This document shows positions 24,241-35,460 of a DNA stretch of 64,000 nucleotides, piece by piece (position 1 is the stretch's first letter; each line of letters starts with the position of its first letter). The notes beneath the pieces are model-generated. The model had not been told where the DNA came from and did not search any database. It saw only the letters and a list, made by a program, of their open reading frames with translations. The translations under genes were made by a program, and so were the position numbers. Origin of the DNA: Dipteris shenzhenensis (taxonomy: Eukaryota; Polypodiophyta; Polypodiopsida; Gleicheniales); the NCBI GenBank assembly GCA_047967505.1, contig CM106538.1. One strand, 5' to 3'.

Positions 24241-24887
24241 CAATGGGCAGCCTCTTTCCCTAATCGTGCATTCATTTCCCTCTTGAGATCAAAATGTCCT
24301 TCTGTTGAGCATGTTGCTAGTGATGATGTTGGATTTGAGCCTGTGCAGCTGCTCCGCGCTGTAATTTTGCTTGTGAATGCAGACATCTTGTTAAAGAGTG
24401 CTTCATTCTCATTGATTTTGTCAACGTTGTCGGCCCATAAGTCATGCCATGAGAGATACGCATTGTCAAGTGTGTGCTCCTTCCTTAGAAAAGGTAGGTA
24501 CAACAGGCACTATTCTCTATATTGCTCCTCTGGCTTAGTGTTCTTGTTGTAGTTGTTGAATTGTGTGATATTGAAGCGTCTTCTCATTTGGATGGTCGAG
24601 CCTTTCACCATGAAGCTTCTGGCAAAGGCGGCCAGACATGCATCTTCGAAGGTCTCTTGTTGTTCATGTATTTGGAGAATATGTCATCAAAGAAAATGTT
24701 GGTGCTGTCAGGGTCAAGTCTTTCTAGCTCATGCCTTCTTTTTAGCAGGAGCGTATGCTCTTCGTGTACGTTCGTGTTTATGTAGACAAACTCCCTTGCT
24801 GCACAAGGTGAGTGGTAGTGATAGGCAAAGGTATACTACTTGTTGTGCGCTTATGTGTTGTGTGTTTAAGATGGTGTTTCCTACCTT

Positions 24888-26012
24888 CTAGATGCGGTCA
24901 TTTGCAGGCACATTATTATCAATGCTATAAGCCATTGTCGCCTTGACGACATTGTTTGTCTCCTTGTTGATTTTTGTTATGTACGATGCGGCCCCATGTG
25001 GGTTCGTGACAAATTGGATGTCCGTGTTTGCCTCCCATAAGCTAGTGATGGACTTGTTAAAATTATTTGTGTAGATGTCCTTTGGTTCTCTTTTTAGGAA
25101 CAAAGTTGGTGACGTTGCTTCAAATTGTGAATACGTAGTCCTCCTCTATTAGACATGCCTTTTTTAAGAATTGCTCATAAGTAAGCGTGGTTGTTTGCTT
25201 GTCAAGTAGGATTTTTGAGACCCGCTTGTAGTTGTTCTTGTGGGTAGACCTATCTTTCAAGTCTTACAGAGGTTGCAATATTTGCATGGCTCTGCGAATG
25301 GGGCATGTGGAAATCTGAAGCAACATTCTTTCTTGTTTTTTTTTGCACGTTTTTTTGTGGCTATGGGTCTGTATGTCCCTCAGATGTGGGAGGATTTCGG
25401 CACTGTTTGTGGTGATATGCAAGTCAGTGAAATGCTCCACGGCCCCACCATCTTCATCTTTCTCATCCACAGGCGCATCAGTTACCCATAGGAGCCCATG
25501 GTCATGTTGGCTTCCACAGTTTTGGAACTCTGTGACAAAGAAAAAATCTTCTATGTGCCCTAGAATGGTGTCGTCTTGCCTCAGTAAAGTTTTCATGGCT
25601 TGAAACTTGTGAGCATAGTATTGTGCCATCGTGACAGGGTCTGTCCTGAACATGTGTTGTTTTATGGCTACTATTTCATCGGTTGTGTGGTCGTTGTTGA
25701 TACCATAGTGTGTTTATACATACTTTGTTATCTTTATACAATGGGTTGTAGAGTAGTTCCTATACACATGCATTGTCTTCGTCGTACGATGCCTTTGGCA
25801 TAGCTATGGTTGTACTGGAGCCAACGTTTGATTGCCATAACCATTGTTGCACTTTCATCAACAAAACAAGGTGACCAAGTATGTTCTTTGTCAGTGTCCG
25901 TGAATACATTGACTATGCTTCCATGCAAGCCAAGTTGGCCCTCGTAGTTTAGCTCTCTGATTTGGGCAAACGGTATTCTAATCGAAATCAGTCGTTCCTC
26001 CACTTTTGTCAA
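24888..26012 (-). pseudogene. Helitron Rep (HUH nuclease) domain
   Basis: The minus strand starts with RIPFAQIRELNYEGQLGLHG at about 25980-25910, the usual segment before the Rep domain. The core at 25653-25264 has FRTDPVTMAQYYAHKFQAM and then EFQNCGSQHDHGLLWV. The HDH triad (residues 50-52 of that frame, about 25506-25498) is the HUH metal-binding site. After a frame break, LKREPKDIYTNNFNKSI and DIQFVTNPHGAASYITKINK follow (25103-24950). The catalytic Tyr lies at about 24983. In most Helitrons two tyrosines stand here (Y..KY..K), but only the first is present, as if one codon had been lost. 24504-24231 holds the link to the helicase (YLPFLRKEHTLDNAYLSW). Confidence 0.8.
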
Positions 26013-26780
26013 ACTGGATGTGTGTTTCGTAGGGAGTGGGATGGTTACAATGTGGCAGGCCTATCTTAGGATGAAGCCCTTTCTTAATGTGGGCATGGCA
26101 AAGGGCACACATGAGACAACCTGAAATGGAGCCATCGACAAGGCACAGTTTCTCTGATCTTAGAAATTGCTCGTGAACATCTTTGGCTATTCTCATTTTG
26201 GACTTGAACAAAAGGGCCCCACAGCAGTAGTAGTCGGATGTTGGGGTATCTTTTATTTTTTGGAGATAATGGTGTTGTGCTTCGTTGCATCCGAGTTTTT
26301 TTCTAGCTCGTTTAGTTTTAGCTGTGCGTACTGCTCGGGGTATTGCCTACGGCGTGCTATTGGGTTGGTTGCTTGTGCAACTTTTTTTTGGGGTTGCATG
26401 GGTTTTGCGGTTGCTCGAGCATATTTTGTAGAACTTGTTGTAGACGCTTTTGGTGCTATATTTGGGTGTTGCACTTTTGTTGTTGAACAGCTCAGCTATT
26501 CTTTTGCCAAGCTCGCTTGGGAATGCATCCATCAGTTGCCTAAGTGCGTCCTCGTCCTCGAGAGCTCAGGTGATGTACTTTCATTTGGTGACCTTTGTGA
26601 GCAGCAGAACGATTGTGGGTGGCTTGTTAGACTCGTCTATTAGTAGCAAAAAATTTTCTAGACTTACAGGCTGGCCAACTTGGACAAGTTCCAGTTGCCC
26701 ACTCACATCAAGGATCGACAATTCAAAACAATCACCAAATTCATTGTGGAAATTTTGCAAAGTGTTGATCAACATAGGGC
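26013..26780 (-). pseudogene. Helitron N-terminal region with Cys/His cluster
   Basis: Minus frames 26775-26581, 26532-26347, 26474-26253 and 26211-25978 overlap in shifted frames. They read as one decayed protein N-terminus. It has a hydrophobic/acidic part (GQLELVQVGQPVSLENFLLL), then DALRQLMDAFPSELGKRIAEL. A basic linker follows, then DGSISGCLMCALCHAHIKKG with LPHCNHP (about 26140-26040). The Cys/His spacing resembles the zinc-binding region found upstream of Rep in many Helitron proteins. The start codon cannot be fixed. Confidence 0.5.
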
Positions 26781-27560
26781 GTCTTCATGGTTGTTGCTAG
26801 TAGGTTGCTGCTACTATGTTTCCATGGTCAATTGTTTTTTGGGAAGCCTCTGCAATGACTTGTTGGTTGACAACTTTGTCTGGTGAACCTAAACCCTCTC
26901 GACTCACATGTTTCTCTACAATGTCCAGCATTGTTGTGTATTCCGTTGCAAGGTAGAAAGCAAGCAAGCACCTAATATGTCTGTGTTGTAAGGACATGTG
27001 TGGTTGAATGCTATGTCTGGGTTTGCAAACTACAGCACAGGGTTGAGCATTGCTTCCATTGCTTTTCCCCTAGCAAGAAACAAACACACCATGAAAGGGA
27101 GCACAAAGAAATGTTTTTGCCTACCTTCTTGTTGAATGTGTTTGGCATAGGAGTCTAAAACCTGGCAAAGAAGTGCAAGCTGTGATTTTTTGCACATCCC
27201 GTGTTCGTGCATTTCGTTCGCAAGTGTGGTGGAGTGTTGCCACTGATGGTGTGGGGGAGAAGATTACCAGGAAACTTTGATCTGGTAGAGTTTGCGATGT
27301 AGCTACACAGTCGGTCATACCAGCCACACAAAGCAGAGAAGCATGACAAAAGGGATTTGGTCCGCACATACGGATGTTTGATGTTTGCATTGATGATGTG
27401 CAAGTCTCTTGTTACGGGAAAAAAAAGGAAAGCAAATCGTTTTTGCAAAGCACAACTGTAGCGAGGCATGCGCACCCTTCTCTTGTCAACACATAAAAAA
27501 GTAGAGTTTAATTAAAACATGGGGGAAACATATCCGTGCGAAGGGAAACCAAGCGTCTGT
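26781..27560. other. Minus-strand decayed frames upstream of the Helitron ORF
   Basis: Short minus frames at 26997-26797, 27212-27030, 27390-27121 and 27475-27155 match no family. They may be 5' coding or leader sequence of the Helitron. 27155-27475 is open in two frames and includes several Cys residues, but no spacing I can assign. Confidence 0.3.
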
Positions 27561-27900
27561 GGAGAAACTGTGGAGGTGCAAGATTATGTACAAGTTTTTT
27601 AAAAAGATTGAGTAAAGGCATACATGAAACTGAAGCGTGAAAGAAACATCTGCTTGCCAAGGCAAACTGTACAGCCATGGCAGCAGGAAAACTGTGCCAG
27701 CGTCTTATTCCTCCTGGGTGGGGGGGGGCGGTGGAGAAACTGTGGAGGCAGAAGAGTATGTACAAGTTTTTTTAAAGTTTGAGCAAAGTCATACATGAAA
27801 CTAAAGCATGAAAGAAACATCCACTTGCCAAGGCAAATTGTACAGCCATGGCAGCAGGAAAGCAGTGCGAGTGTCTTATTCGTCGAGGGGGGGCAGTAGT
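27561..27900. repeat. Two-copy tandem repeat, period 172 bp
   Basis: GGAGAAACTGTGGAGG begins at 27561 and again at 27733. The units stay alike through GTACAAGTTTTTTTAAA, CATACATGAAACT, GAAACATC, ACTTGCCAAGGCAAA and CAGCCATGGCAGCAGGAAA to a G-run (GGGGGGGGC / GGGGGGGCAG). Identity is high, roughly 90% by eye, so the duplication is recent. The minus ORFs over it repeat the same peptide and are not taken as genes. Confidence 0.85.
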
Positions 27901-28571
27901 CTCAATTAGTTGTGCTGTGAAAGCAGTCACGAAACCAGCACTGTTAACAGTGAACTTGCCAACTGGCTTCTTCTCAAACAACATATTCTAGTGACCACAA
28001 TGCTTCAGCGATGGTATTCGATGAAGGGGCATCGGAGGGCCAGCACATCGTCAACGTGGGTGCTGTAGATCTGAATAGAAACCTAGAGGCCCTCATGATC
28101 AACAACACAACCTTTCAAGCAAGGCACACGCAAGACAATCTGGGAGGCATTGCAACTGTAATAGAAAGGTCGTTGGGGGTCCCTGCTGACACGAGCACCG
28201 CCACAACCACTACACTAGTACTCAACTAGCGGGTTGCTCAAGCCAACAAAATGGAAGATGTCGCTAACTTGTAAGCAAGGAGGAAGCAGAGGGTGAGAAA
28301 AAAAATATTTCGTGTGGTTGCTAGTTTTTGGGTGTACGCTATACCTTCTTGCCGTAGCCTAGTTGAGAGACCTGACTATCAAATGTCACTTACAATCACA
28401 TCCGTAGGTCGCCTTCAGGGACTGCGGCAAGGATAGTGAAGTCAAATACACCAAGGGCATGCCATGCGCACATGAAATAAATGTTATTGGCGATGTACAT
28501 GATGATGCCCTCATTTATAAACTCTTGCACCAAGCGCGCCAAGGTCTGTCATCTCTTAGCCACCACAAAGG
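27901..28571. other. Uncharacterised, one plus frame
   Basis: A plus frame at 28011-28229 (starting MVFDEGASEGQHIVNVGAVD) has an even composition but no known motif. The rest has only short frames. It could be decayed sequence of the element that holds the 28572-29300 ORF. Confidence 0.3.
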
Positions 28572-29300
28572 TCAATTGCATGGGCAGGAAAACTTGTTAG
28601 TGGGGAATGTGATGTAAGGTTTGCTAGAGGAAACACATGTGCTTGTGGCAATGCCCACCGTTGCACAATCTTTAGGGTTGGGGCCATCGACTATGATGAT
28701 CTGATCGGATGGTGGACCATCCAGGTCAACTTTCACTATGACAAAAAATGCAGTTGTCTCCATCAATGATACAAAGGACGCCTTGGTGGTCTCGACATGG
28801 TTTGTGTCCCATGGTGCATACAATCTTATTGATTTTTTTGGGACAAAAGATATTGCACCATCGAATGGCTCACCCTTGAGAATGGTTGTGCTTGCATCTA
28901 CACGCAAGGACACAAAGGAGGTTCCACCCTTGCCTGTAGTTTTTTGGGCGATGGCCGGTCCCTCAATGTGATAGAAAGCATCAACTTGGCGGAAATCCTT
29001 CAGTTGGGGAACAAAAGCATGGGGCACATGAAGTGTGATTGTTTCAATGCATTGCGAGTCAGTCAGGTCCACTCGCATGAAAATAGCATATGTCGCATCC
29101 CTTGCTTTGAATGTACCATACTTGGCCAAGGCTTTGCCTTTGAAAGCAAAACGATAAGGCACATACTTAGATAAAGACTCTATGGGTAAGATTGGAAGGT
29201 TGTTTGACCCAATGAAGCCTGTGGAAGCTATCGCTTCTTGCTCGAGCGGAAAGTCAGTTGGGTTGACATCACCAAGAAGTAATTCCTTCCGTTTGCTCAA
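28572..29300 (-). CDS. Uncharacterised 242-residue ORF upstream of the Helitron
   Basis: An uninterrupted minus frame from ATG 29300 to a stop at 28572, among the longest in the window. The N-terminal 60 residues are Leu/Pro/Ser rich. The middle alternates hydrophobic and polar residues as in a beta-barrel: KARDATYAIFMRVDLTDSQC, IETITLHVPHAF, FRQVDAFYHIEGPAI, GTSFVSLRVDAS. This recalls an OB fold. Plant Helitrons often carry a separate RPA70-like OB-fold gene on the same strand, so that is a reasonable guess, but the match is by general pattern only. A second similar stretch follows (SFVSLMETTAFFVIVKVDLD). It stands 1.8 kb upstream of the clear Helitron sequence and has the same orientation. 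Its intact state contrasts with the broken Rep/helicase. Confidence 0.45.
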   Translation of the reverse strand: MSKRKELLLGDVNPTDFPLEQEAIASTGFIGSNNLPILPIESLSKYVPYRFAFKGKALAKYGTFKARDATYAIFMRVDLTDSQCIETITLHVPHAFVPQLKDFRQVDAFYHIEGPAIAQKTTGKGGTSFVSLRVDASTTILKGEPFDGAISFVPKKSIRLYAPWDTNHVETTKASFVSLMETTAFFVIVKVDLDGPPSDQIIIVDGPNPKDCATVGIATSTCVSSSKPYITFPTNKFSCPCN

Positions 29301-29938
29301 GCCACCCTTGGTTGCCAGGTTCGAGCTAGCTACAGGGTAAGAAATTAAGCATCGTTAGTGATGCTATGTGCTGGCTAATTTGCAACAAGGCTTCGCCTAT
29401 CTATCGTTGAAATGTAAAGACGCCTGAGTTGCATTTATTATTGTTTTTAACCAGTGACTTTATGTGTGTGTTGAGAGTGTATGATTGCCAAAGACTATGT
29501 TCAAGGGAGGGACGGAAGTATTTAAGGGGCCTCTTTTGCGTCTTGGAATTCTGTGTTTGCCAAACTATGTGGCTCATCATTGGACTCATATCATCTATAT
29601 ACTTCAATATATTCCATTCTAAATGTCAAATCCATGCTCTATCTACAATCAGTAGTAGGGAATTAAAACTAGGGAAATCCATGCTCTGTCTTCAATCAGT
29701 AGGTAGGAAATTAAATGTCTATCTTCAATCAATAGGGAATTAAAATTGAGGTTTAGGGACTAGCATAGCAACCCAACAACTCATAAATATTTTGGTGAAA
29801 AACTGGAAGATCTGATTCCAACCTAAAAATTTAGGGTTTCGAGTGAACAATGTCTTTTTGGATTTTCCTTGAACCCCAGTGCTCCAATGGCAATGCTAGT
29901 GCATGGGGTTCATTTCCAACACTAGAAAAGCCCTGGAA
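29301..29938. other. No recognised gene
   Basis: Contains a short direct repeat around TCTATCTTCAATCAGTAG (three imperfect copies, about 29635-29735, with GGAATTAAA and GGAAATTAAA next to them). An ORF at 29429-29743 crosses it and is not convincing. Confidence 0.35.
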
Positions 29939-30095
29939 GCATGAAATCCGACATCATGCAACCAAGGCCTACTTTTTGTAAAAAGTAGGCCTTGGTCGCA
30001 TGACGTCAGATTTCATGCAAAAAAAAGGCCTGGTCGCATGATGTTAGATTTCATGCAAAAAGTAGGCCCTAGTCGCATGATGTCAGATTTCATGC
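29939..30095. repeat. 39-bp arm hairpin continued as tandem repeat
   Basis: Arm 29939-29977 (GCATGAAATCCGACATCATG then CAACCAAGGCCTACTTTTT) is followed by a 2-base loop and a near-perfect inverted copy, 29980-30018. The second arm is then repeated head to tail at 30019-30056 and 30057-30095, with small changes (CGCATGATGTCAGATTTCATGC-like ends). The block is one inverted and three direct copies of a 38-39-base unit. Confidence 0.9.
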
Positions 30096-31809
30096 TTTTA
30101 CGGCTTTTTTGGTGCTGCTTCACATGCAACATATCACTTGTAATGCTTTAATGGTCTCATTAAAAATCATTATTCCACCATTTTTTGGTCTCAGTTCAAG
30201 TTTGAAATGTGTACTACAACTTGAAGACAAAGTTTGCCAAATTCCATTGAGAAATACATAAGTTATGGGTCATGCAAGATACCTATATATAGAAAATTCC
30301 CTGAACCTCACCAAAAATGGCTACACCCAAGCAAATAACAATGACCCCAATGTAGGAAAGCCTCTCGTATGGTTTGGAGATGACTAGAAGTCCAAATTCC
30401 TTTCAAAAGATACTTGTTGTAATTTGATAGTACTTGATGCTACTGTTAGCACACAACCTATCATCTTGCAAGCATTGTTGAACTTGCTGCCGCCAAAGTC
30501 TGTAACTTGCCAAAGATGAGGTGTCAAGGGAGCCTATCTGCCACATATTGGAGGCCCATGTCTTGCATGAGGGGGGACACCTATGGATATTGATAGTATA
30601 ACTTAAAGTTTTTGGCATTACACTTTAACCCTAAGTGCACGACCACCCTTGGATTCTTTCCACCACTATGACGTGAGAACTTGGTTATTTGCATGTTGTG
30701 CTCTGTGGAATTTTTCATGTTCTCCATGTTGGTTAGGTAGAGCTTCTTTTGAGATCAAGAGGTGGATTGTTGAGTGGATTGCTTGGGCTCATTAGGGGGC
30801 TAGACCTCGGGTTGCTCCATTTGAGAAGGGAAGGGGAGAGAAATGGTATGGGAGCTAGAGGGAGTAGTAGAGGGTGGGAATAACATTCATGGCTGGGAAT
30901 GTCTTGCTCAAAGTTGAATACAAGTTCTTCAGCAAAAACAAGGTCATAGATTCCCACTGATCATGTAGAGTCATTTGACATAGGGTGGTGGAGGCTCAGA
31001 ATTAGTTTTGGAAGATAGATGGATGCTTGGAAAATTCACTAAAAAATTTTGGTAGCACCTAGGTACAATGGCATAACTGCAAACTGTAGAATCGGCTGCC
31101 TTCTTATATAGGAATCTTGGTAATGCAGTGGGTTAGTGCTATCAATAACACAAGTACCAGTGTTATTAGCATAGTGACTTGCATTAAAGCACAAAGAGTC
31201 AGCGTTATTATCATAGCAGTGAGTGGCATTATTATTGCAACAAGTGGCATCATTATCCAATGAGTGGTGTTATTATCATAGTGACTAGCAAGTTGATGCA
31301 TTACCTTATAGTAGGGTCATCGCCTTATCAAGTCATTGTGTTAGGAGTTAAGTAATAAATAGTGTTACAGTGCAATGGGACCATAGTTGCTGTGTTAAGC
31401 ATAAAGCAGCAAGTTTTCTGCGTTAGACTTAAAGTAAAAAGTTGACTTTTAATAACCTGTCCAAATATTTAACTCACATGTGAACCTTTGTAGATACCTA
31501 TGGACTTGTGAACGCATGGGGAAGGTGTGCTGACACTTCAACTACTAACTCTCGGGGACACATGCTGACTTGGAGTGTGACAGGGTGATCTAGGGGCCCC
31601 AGAGCTTAAATTTGTATGCACTTTCAAACCCTAGTCACCTAATCTAAGTTGTGAAGGTTTGACTCTCTTAGTGCATATTTGCAATGCTCGCATTAACCTA
31701 AACTAGCAAAGGGTGTTATTTTGACCTAAGGACTCGGACCCTGTTGTGGGACTTCCTATTTTCACCTATCCCATAAACCTCCTATTTTTACCTAGACCCA
31801 ATAATATGG
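30096..31809. other. Unassigned; short interspersed GTGGCATTATTATC repeats
   Basis: 31130-31290 has loosely repeated GTGTTATTATCATAGTGACT and GAGTGGCATTATTATTGC units (three to four copies). Minus frames over it (31039-31301) are repeat-derived. A minus frame at 30733-30957 lies in a run that may be the 3' part of the element whose gag-like part is at 31.8-32.3 kb. No family motif is visible. Confidence 0.35.
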
Positions 31810-31818
31810 TCAATAAAA

Positions 31819-32320
31819 TCAGACTTGTGGGGGCCTAGGGTACCTTGCCTCTCTCCAAGTGGCATGTTTTTTTAGCGCTCCTATAAGAAGTGTGAAGAGT
31901 TGTGCCTTGGAGTTGTGGAAAAGTGGTGCCACCATCTCATTGGTGTTGACTTGTGTGGTTTCAGCATGAGCATCTACTGCCAGGTCTTGGAAAACTTGCA
32001 AAACCAATAAATCTTGTGTAATTTGTGTGGATGCCCATCTTTATAGAGCAAGCATTTGCAGATTGGGGGCAATGATAGGTTTGTGGCACTGCTTGATTTT
32101 TAGAAGTAGGTTCTTGTGGTGCTACCGCGTTGGCCATGGATGTAGAAGTAGAAGGAGAGGTTGAACTTAGTGACCTACTCTTGGGAACCCATTGGGGCTC
32201 ACTGGGTGATTTGGCCTCTGACTTTCCTTTCAATGCAGTAGGTCTTTGTGTCTCTCCCTTTTTAAGAGCAGGTTCTTGTGTGACTACCATGGGTGTGGAT
32301 GATGTTTTCCCTTGCAACAT
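31819..32320 (-). pseudogene. Gag-like proline/serine-rich retroelement fragment
   Basis: Two overlapping minus frames. 32320-31961 encodes a Ser/Pro/Thr-rich linker with repeated QEP (TQEPALKKGE, APQEPTSKNQ) and SPSTSTSMANA. 32007-31819 encodes ETTQVNTNEMVAPLFHNSKA. The QEPT motif recurs at 39.3-40.2 kb on the plus strand (CAAGAACCTAC repeats). The two places are therefore opposite-orientation copies of the same element type. A position before a Gypsy protease, as at 37-38 kb, is inferred. No zinc knuckle is seen. Confidence 0.4.
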
Positions 32321-35260
32321 AAGAATGTGAGGGCATAAGGGGGTTTCCTATGACTTTGTTGTAGTAGTTTCTTCTTGGGATGGGCGAACAATAGGTTCTT
32401 GTGGGACTACATCTATTTTAGAGGCTGGTTCTTGTGGTACTGTGACATGAAGTTGGGGGTAATAGACTTCACGCACCTCTTCACTTCCTACTTCTTTTGA
32501 ACTAAGTAACAAAGATATTTATCATTGAGAAAGGGACATTAAAAATAAGCTTTTATGCCAAGATACCACACCATACTTTCCTCCCTCAGATGAGAATGAA
32601 GATGGTAACATCCCAAGTGATGTTGTACTCAAGCATAGGGGGAAGGAAAGGATTAGCAGAGGCCATAATCTCAACAAGTTGGTCTGTGCCAAAGAGAAGA
32701 GTGATACGTTGTTGAAAGAATATATTGCAGTGCACACCTTTTGCAAACAACATGTGAGTACCACTGCCACATCACAATCCATGCCACCTCATCATTTTTT
32801 ATGACCCTCTTGGGATCAAAGTTTGGCTACTTGTCCAAGAGCCATAACTTTTGATCCATGTGGAATTTGAAGGTGATCTAAAAAGAAAAAATGATTGCCA
32901 GATCGTGCTGTACACACTAAGCACCTCAGATCTATAGTCTAAAATTCCACAAGCTAGAATCATTGAATACATACAAGAGACTCAAATCCGCCAAGCCAAG
33001 TAATCCATTGCCTTTTTACCTGATTAGTTCTCAGTGGCATCAGTCCCATTAGATCTATCATGTATGTACACACTCACACATCTGACGCCATCCAATCCCT
33101 TGGCATTTGGCAATTCAGAATGTTAGTTTGACACTTGGGAGAGTGATCTTCCTCTCGGATTCGGGATTGTGGTACACATCTTGCACACACATGCCACCCA
33201 TGTAAATTCATACATTGTTGACTATTGTTTGGCATTAGTTCTCACACACATACATCAACCTTATACATCCTCTTGGCTACTTTTTGACACGTAGTTGTCA
33301 TCACTTTACTATAGGCTTGATCCTTGGCACACAACAATTCTTCCATCACATGACTTGGTCTTGACCATTTAGCCTAAGCCCCCCAGCGGCAACTCTTACA
33401 GTGTTTTTATGGATAGACACTCTTGCCGGTACACAGGTAAGCCTCTTGCATAGAGCACTAGACCACCTCTAGCAAGGAGTTACCCACATCACCCAGTTGA
33501 TTGATTCCAGATGAGATCCATGATTAGAAAGAGAACTTACCTTGACCATTCATTTCCATAGGATATGTACTACTTTATGATGCCGCTTTGATCATTGGTC
33601 TTAAGAGATCAGACACAAATATACCACATGGTAGCATGGATCATCCCATAGTTTTTTTTTCATGCAATTTCTCGGTAAGCCCTCAGCATGACGAGGCACA
33701 TTTGACGGTAAGCCCTTAACACGAGGCACATTTGACTATAAGTTATCAACACGAGGCAGTCCCATTGGCATCAACACACTGTAATTCTAATGGTGTTCAT
33801 TGATCAATTCCATGCATGGATCCGACTCCATCTATTGGCACATCGGGTGCAGATACTCAGCAGGAGTTCACCTGTGATCATGCAGTTATTTAGAAGGTAA
33901 GTCTTCAATATGAGGCACTCACATCTTTTGCAACATGCAAAGATACATGCCACAGCACATTCAGCCCTTCAAGTGATTTCATTCCAACATTGATCCCTAC
34001 TGCTTTCACCCTGACACGGAGCATACCTTGGACATAGTTTCCATGAGAAATATAGAACATCATACTGGTCTTCAAGACATTCTAGCCTTGGCGCAATCAC
34101 GTTGCATTGAACCACCCTTGGGTCTAGTGATCAGCACCTTTTTCTATCAGCATATCATTCCTCATCATGAGGATATTCATGCATCAGTGCAGTCCTACCC
34201 CAGTTTGGACATCATCAGGTCCAGCCATAGTGCAATTTCTTAGCTTTTCATCATGCACGTATGACTGCCGTATACATTCCATACTTGATGCATATTAGTG
34301 GTTGGATCTAGGACTTCATATTGGTCCCTACATCAGCATTCGATGCCTCATATGCTTCAAGGATATCTTATGCATTTTCAATGATATATCAAGCTTCTAG
34401 GCCTTTTTACTCTTAGTTCCTTCTTGACGATCCTTTGATATATTCTACATCCCATGCCGATGGATTTTTACACATGCACACATCAGACGACCTTTAGCTC
34501 ATGACAGTTGAGCATACAGGTTTGATAGATTACCAGACCTTGTTAGTTTTAAGGGCCTTTTCATCATAGTAGAGTAGTGTATCATACCTGCACCTTTGGC
34601 CCCAACTTTTGTGTAGCCCTTGGATCACTCTATCCACATCGACTATTTGGTCTTCTTTGACTCCGCATCATTTGACAGACATTATAGCTCTATTGCAACA
34701 TACCTCTGCCATTGCTACCAATTCTTATTGGTTGGTGACACTCTTGTATGTCACAACCTACTAGATTCTTTCTCCATATCTACATTGACTAGCCTCACAT
34801 CTGGATGCCTCTTCTACAGAGCAGCTGCACAGTCCATGATGGCACATGACATGTTTGGCTTTGACATGTTCAGTATGCAACCATACATGCAATTCTTCAT
34901 GCAGTCATCTTTTGATCAACCAGTATTTGATCCAGATGGAATTTACCTTCTGCATATTTCCTCCCTTTTCCCTTTGGCCTATCTTCTAGGTTTTATTCCC
35001 AAAGGCAAAGGATGACCCACAACTTAAGAGGGGGAAATGCACATTATATAAGATCTAGTAAGTTGTACTTATTGTACATGCTTCCACTACATAGTCACTG
35101 TGCTCACATATACACATGTGCATTGTGCTCACTATGCTCACATACACATATACTACTCTAATTTCTTTTCAATTTTCTTTTCTGGTTTTGTATGCTATCA
35201 TATGCACCAAATGAAACACAAAAAGGTATCGTACATGCACCCTCTACTTACCTAGTGCAA
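32321..35260. other. Unassigned repeat-rich stretch, possibly an element interior
   Basis: AGGTTCTTGTG/AGGTTCTTGTGG (the QEP codons in reverse) recurs at 32270-32430. Direct repeats of about 35 bases containing GTAAGCCCTTAACACGAGGCA are at 33674-33760, with a relative at 33896. A 131-codon plus frame (34620-35015, Phe/Ser/Met-rich, e.g. MMAHDMFGFDMFSMQPYMQ) ends just before ACTTAAGAGGGGGAAATG, which resembles a polypurine tract. The frame is not related to any family I know. The interval may be the 3' interior of an LTR element that ends in the LTR-like sequence at 35272. Confidence 0.35.
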
Positions 35261-35271
35261 TTTAAGAGGGG

Positions 35272-35460
35272 TGTTGAGGATGGTGTAAATTACACCATCT
35301 AGATAGGGGCCAGGGCATTAGGAGCAAACCCTAACCCTAACCCTAAGGGGTTATCATGTATATATTCATGTTTATGTTCAATACAACATAGTGTACAGGT
35401 AACTATATCATGTGCACTCCTCTCTCTCTCTCACTCACTTCCCACTTCATCAATCAAGCC
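35272..35460 (+). repeat. LTR-like sequence after a polypurine tract
   Basis: The purine tract TTTAAGAGGGG (35261-35271) is followed directly by TGTTGAGGATGGTG. That is the usual arrangement of PPT and LTR start in plant LTR elements. Inside are TAAATTACACC, three CCCTAA telomere-like units at about 35330-35348, TATATATTCATG and a CTCTCT run. The 3' border is a guess. A partner LTR was not found, so it could be a truncated element end. Confidence 0.5.

Larger units (their letters stand above)
22746..26780 (-). mobile_element. Helitron relic (Rep/helicase), minus strand
   Basis: Over about 4 kb of the minus strand the modules of a RepHel protein appear in canonical order: N-terminal region and zinc-finger-like segment, HUH Rep nuclease, then PIF1-family helicase. 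The frame is broken many times, but long open pieces survive (174 codons at 23591-23067, 129 at 25653-25264). Helitrons move by rolling-circle replication using the Rep nuclease and the helicase. The termini (5' TC and 3' hairpin plus CTRR) were not located, so the true borders are wider than this span. The 28572-29300 ORF may be a second gene of the same element. Confidence 0.85.

Noticed and set aside
26167-26643. 158-codon plus ORF with membrane-like composition
   Set aside because: It is antisense to the Helitron N-terminal region. The hydrophobic run comes from complementing Lys/Gln-rich codons.
35325-35350. Telomere or interstitial telomeric block
   Set aside because: Only three CCCTAA units, inside an LTR-like sequence.
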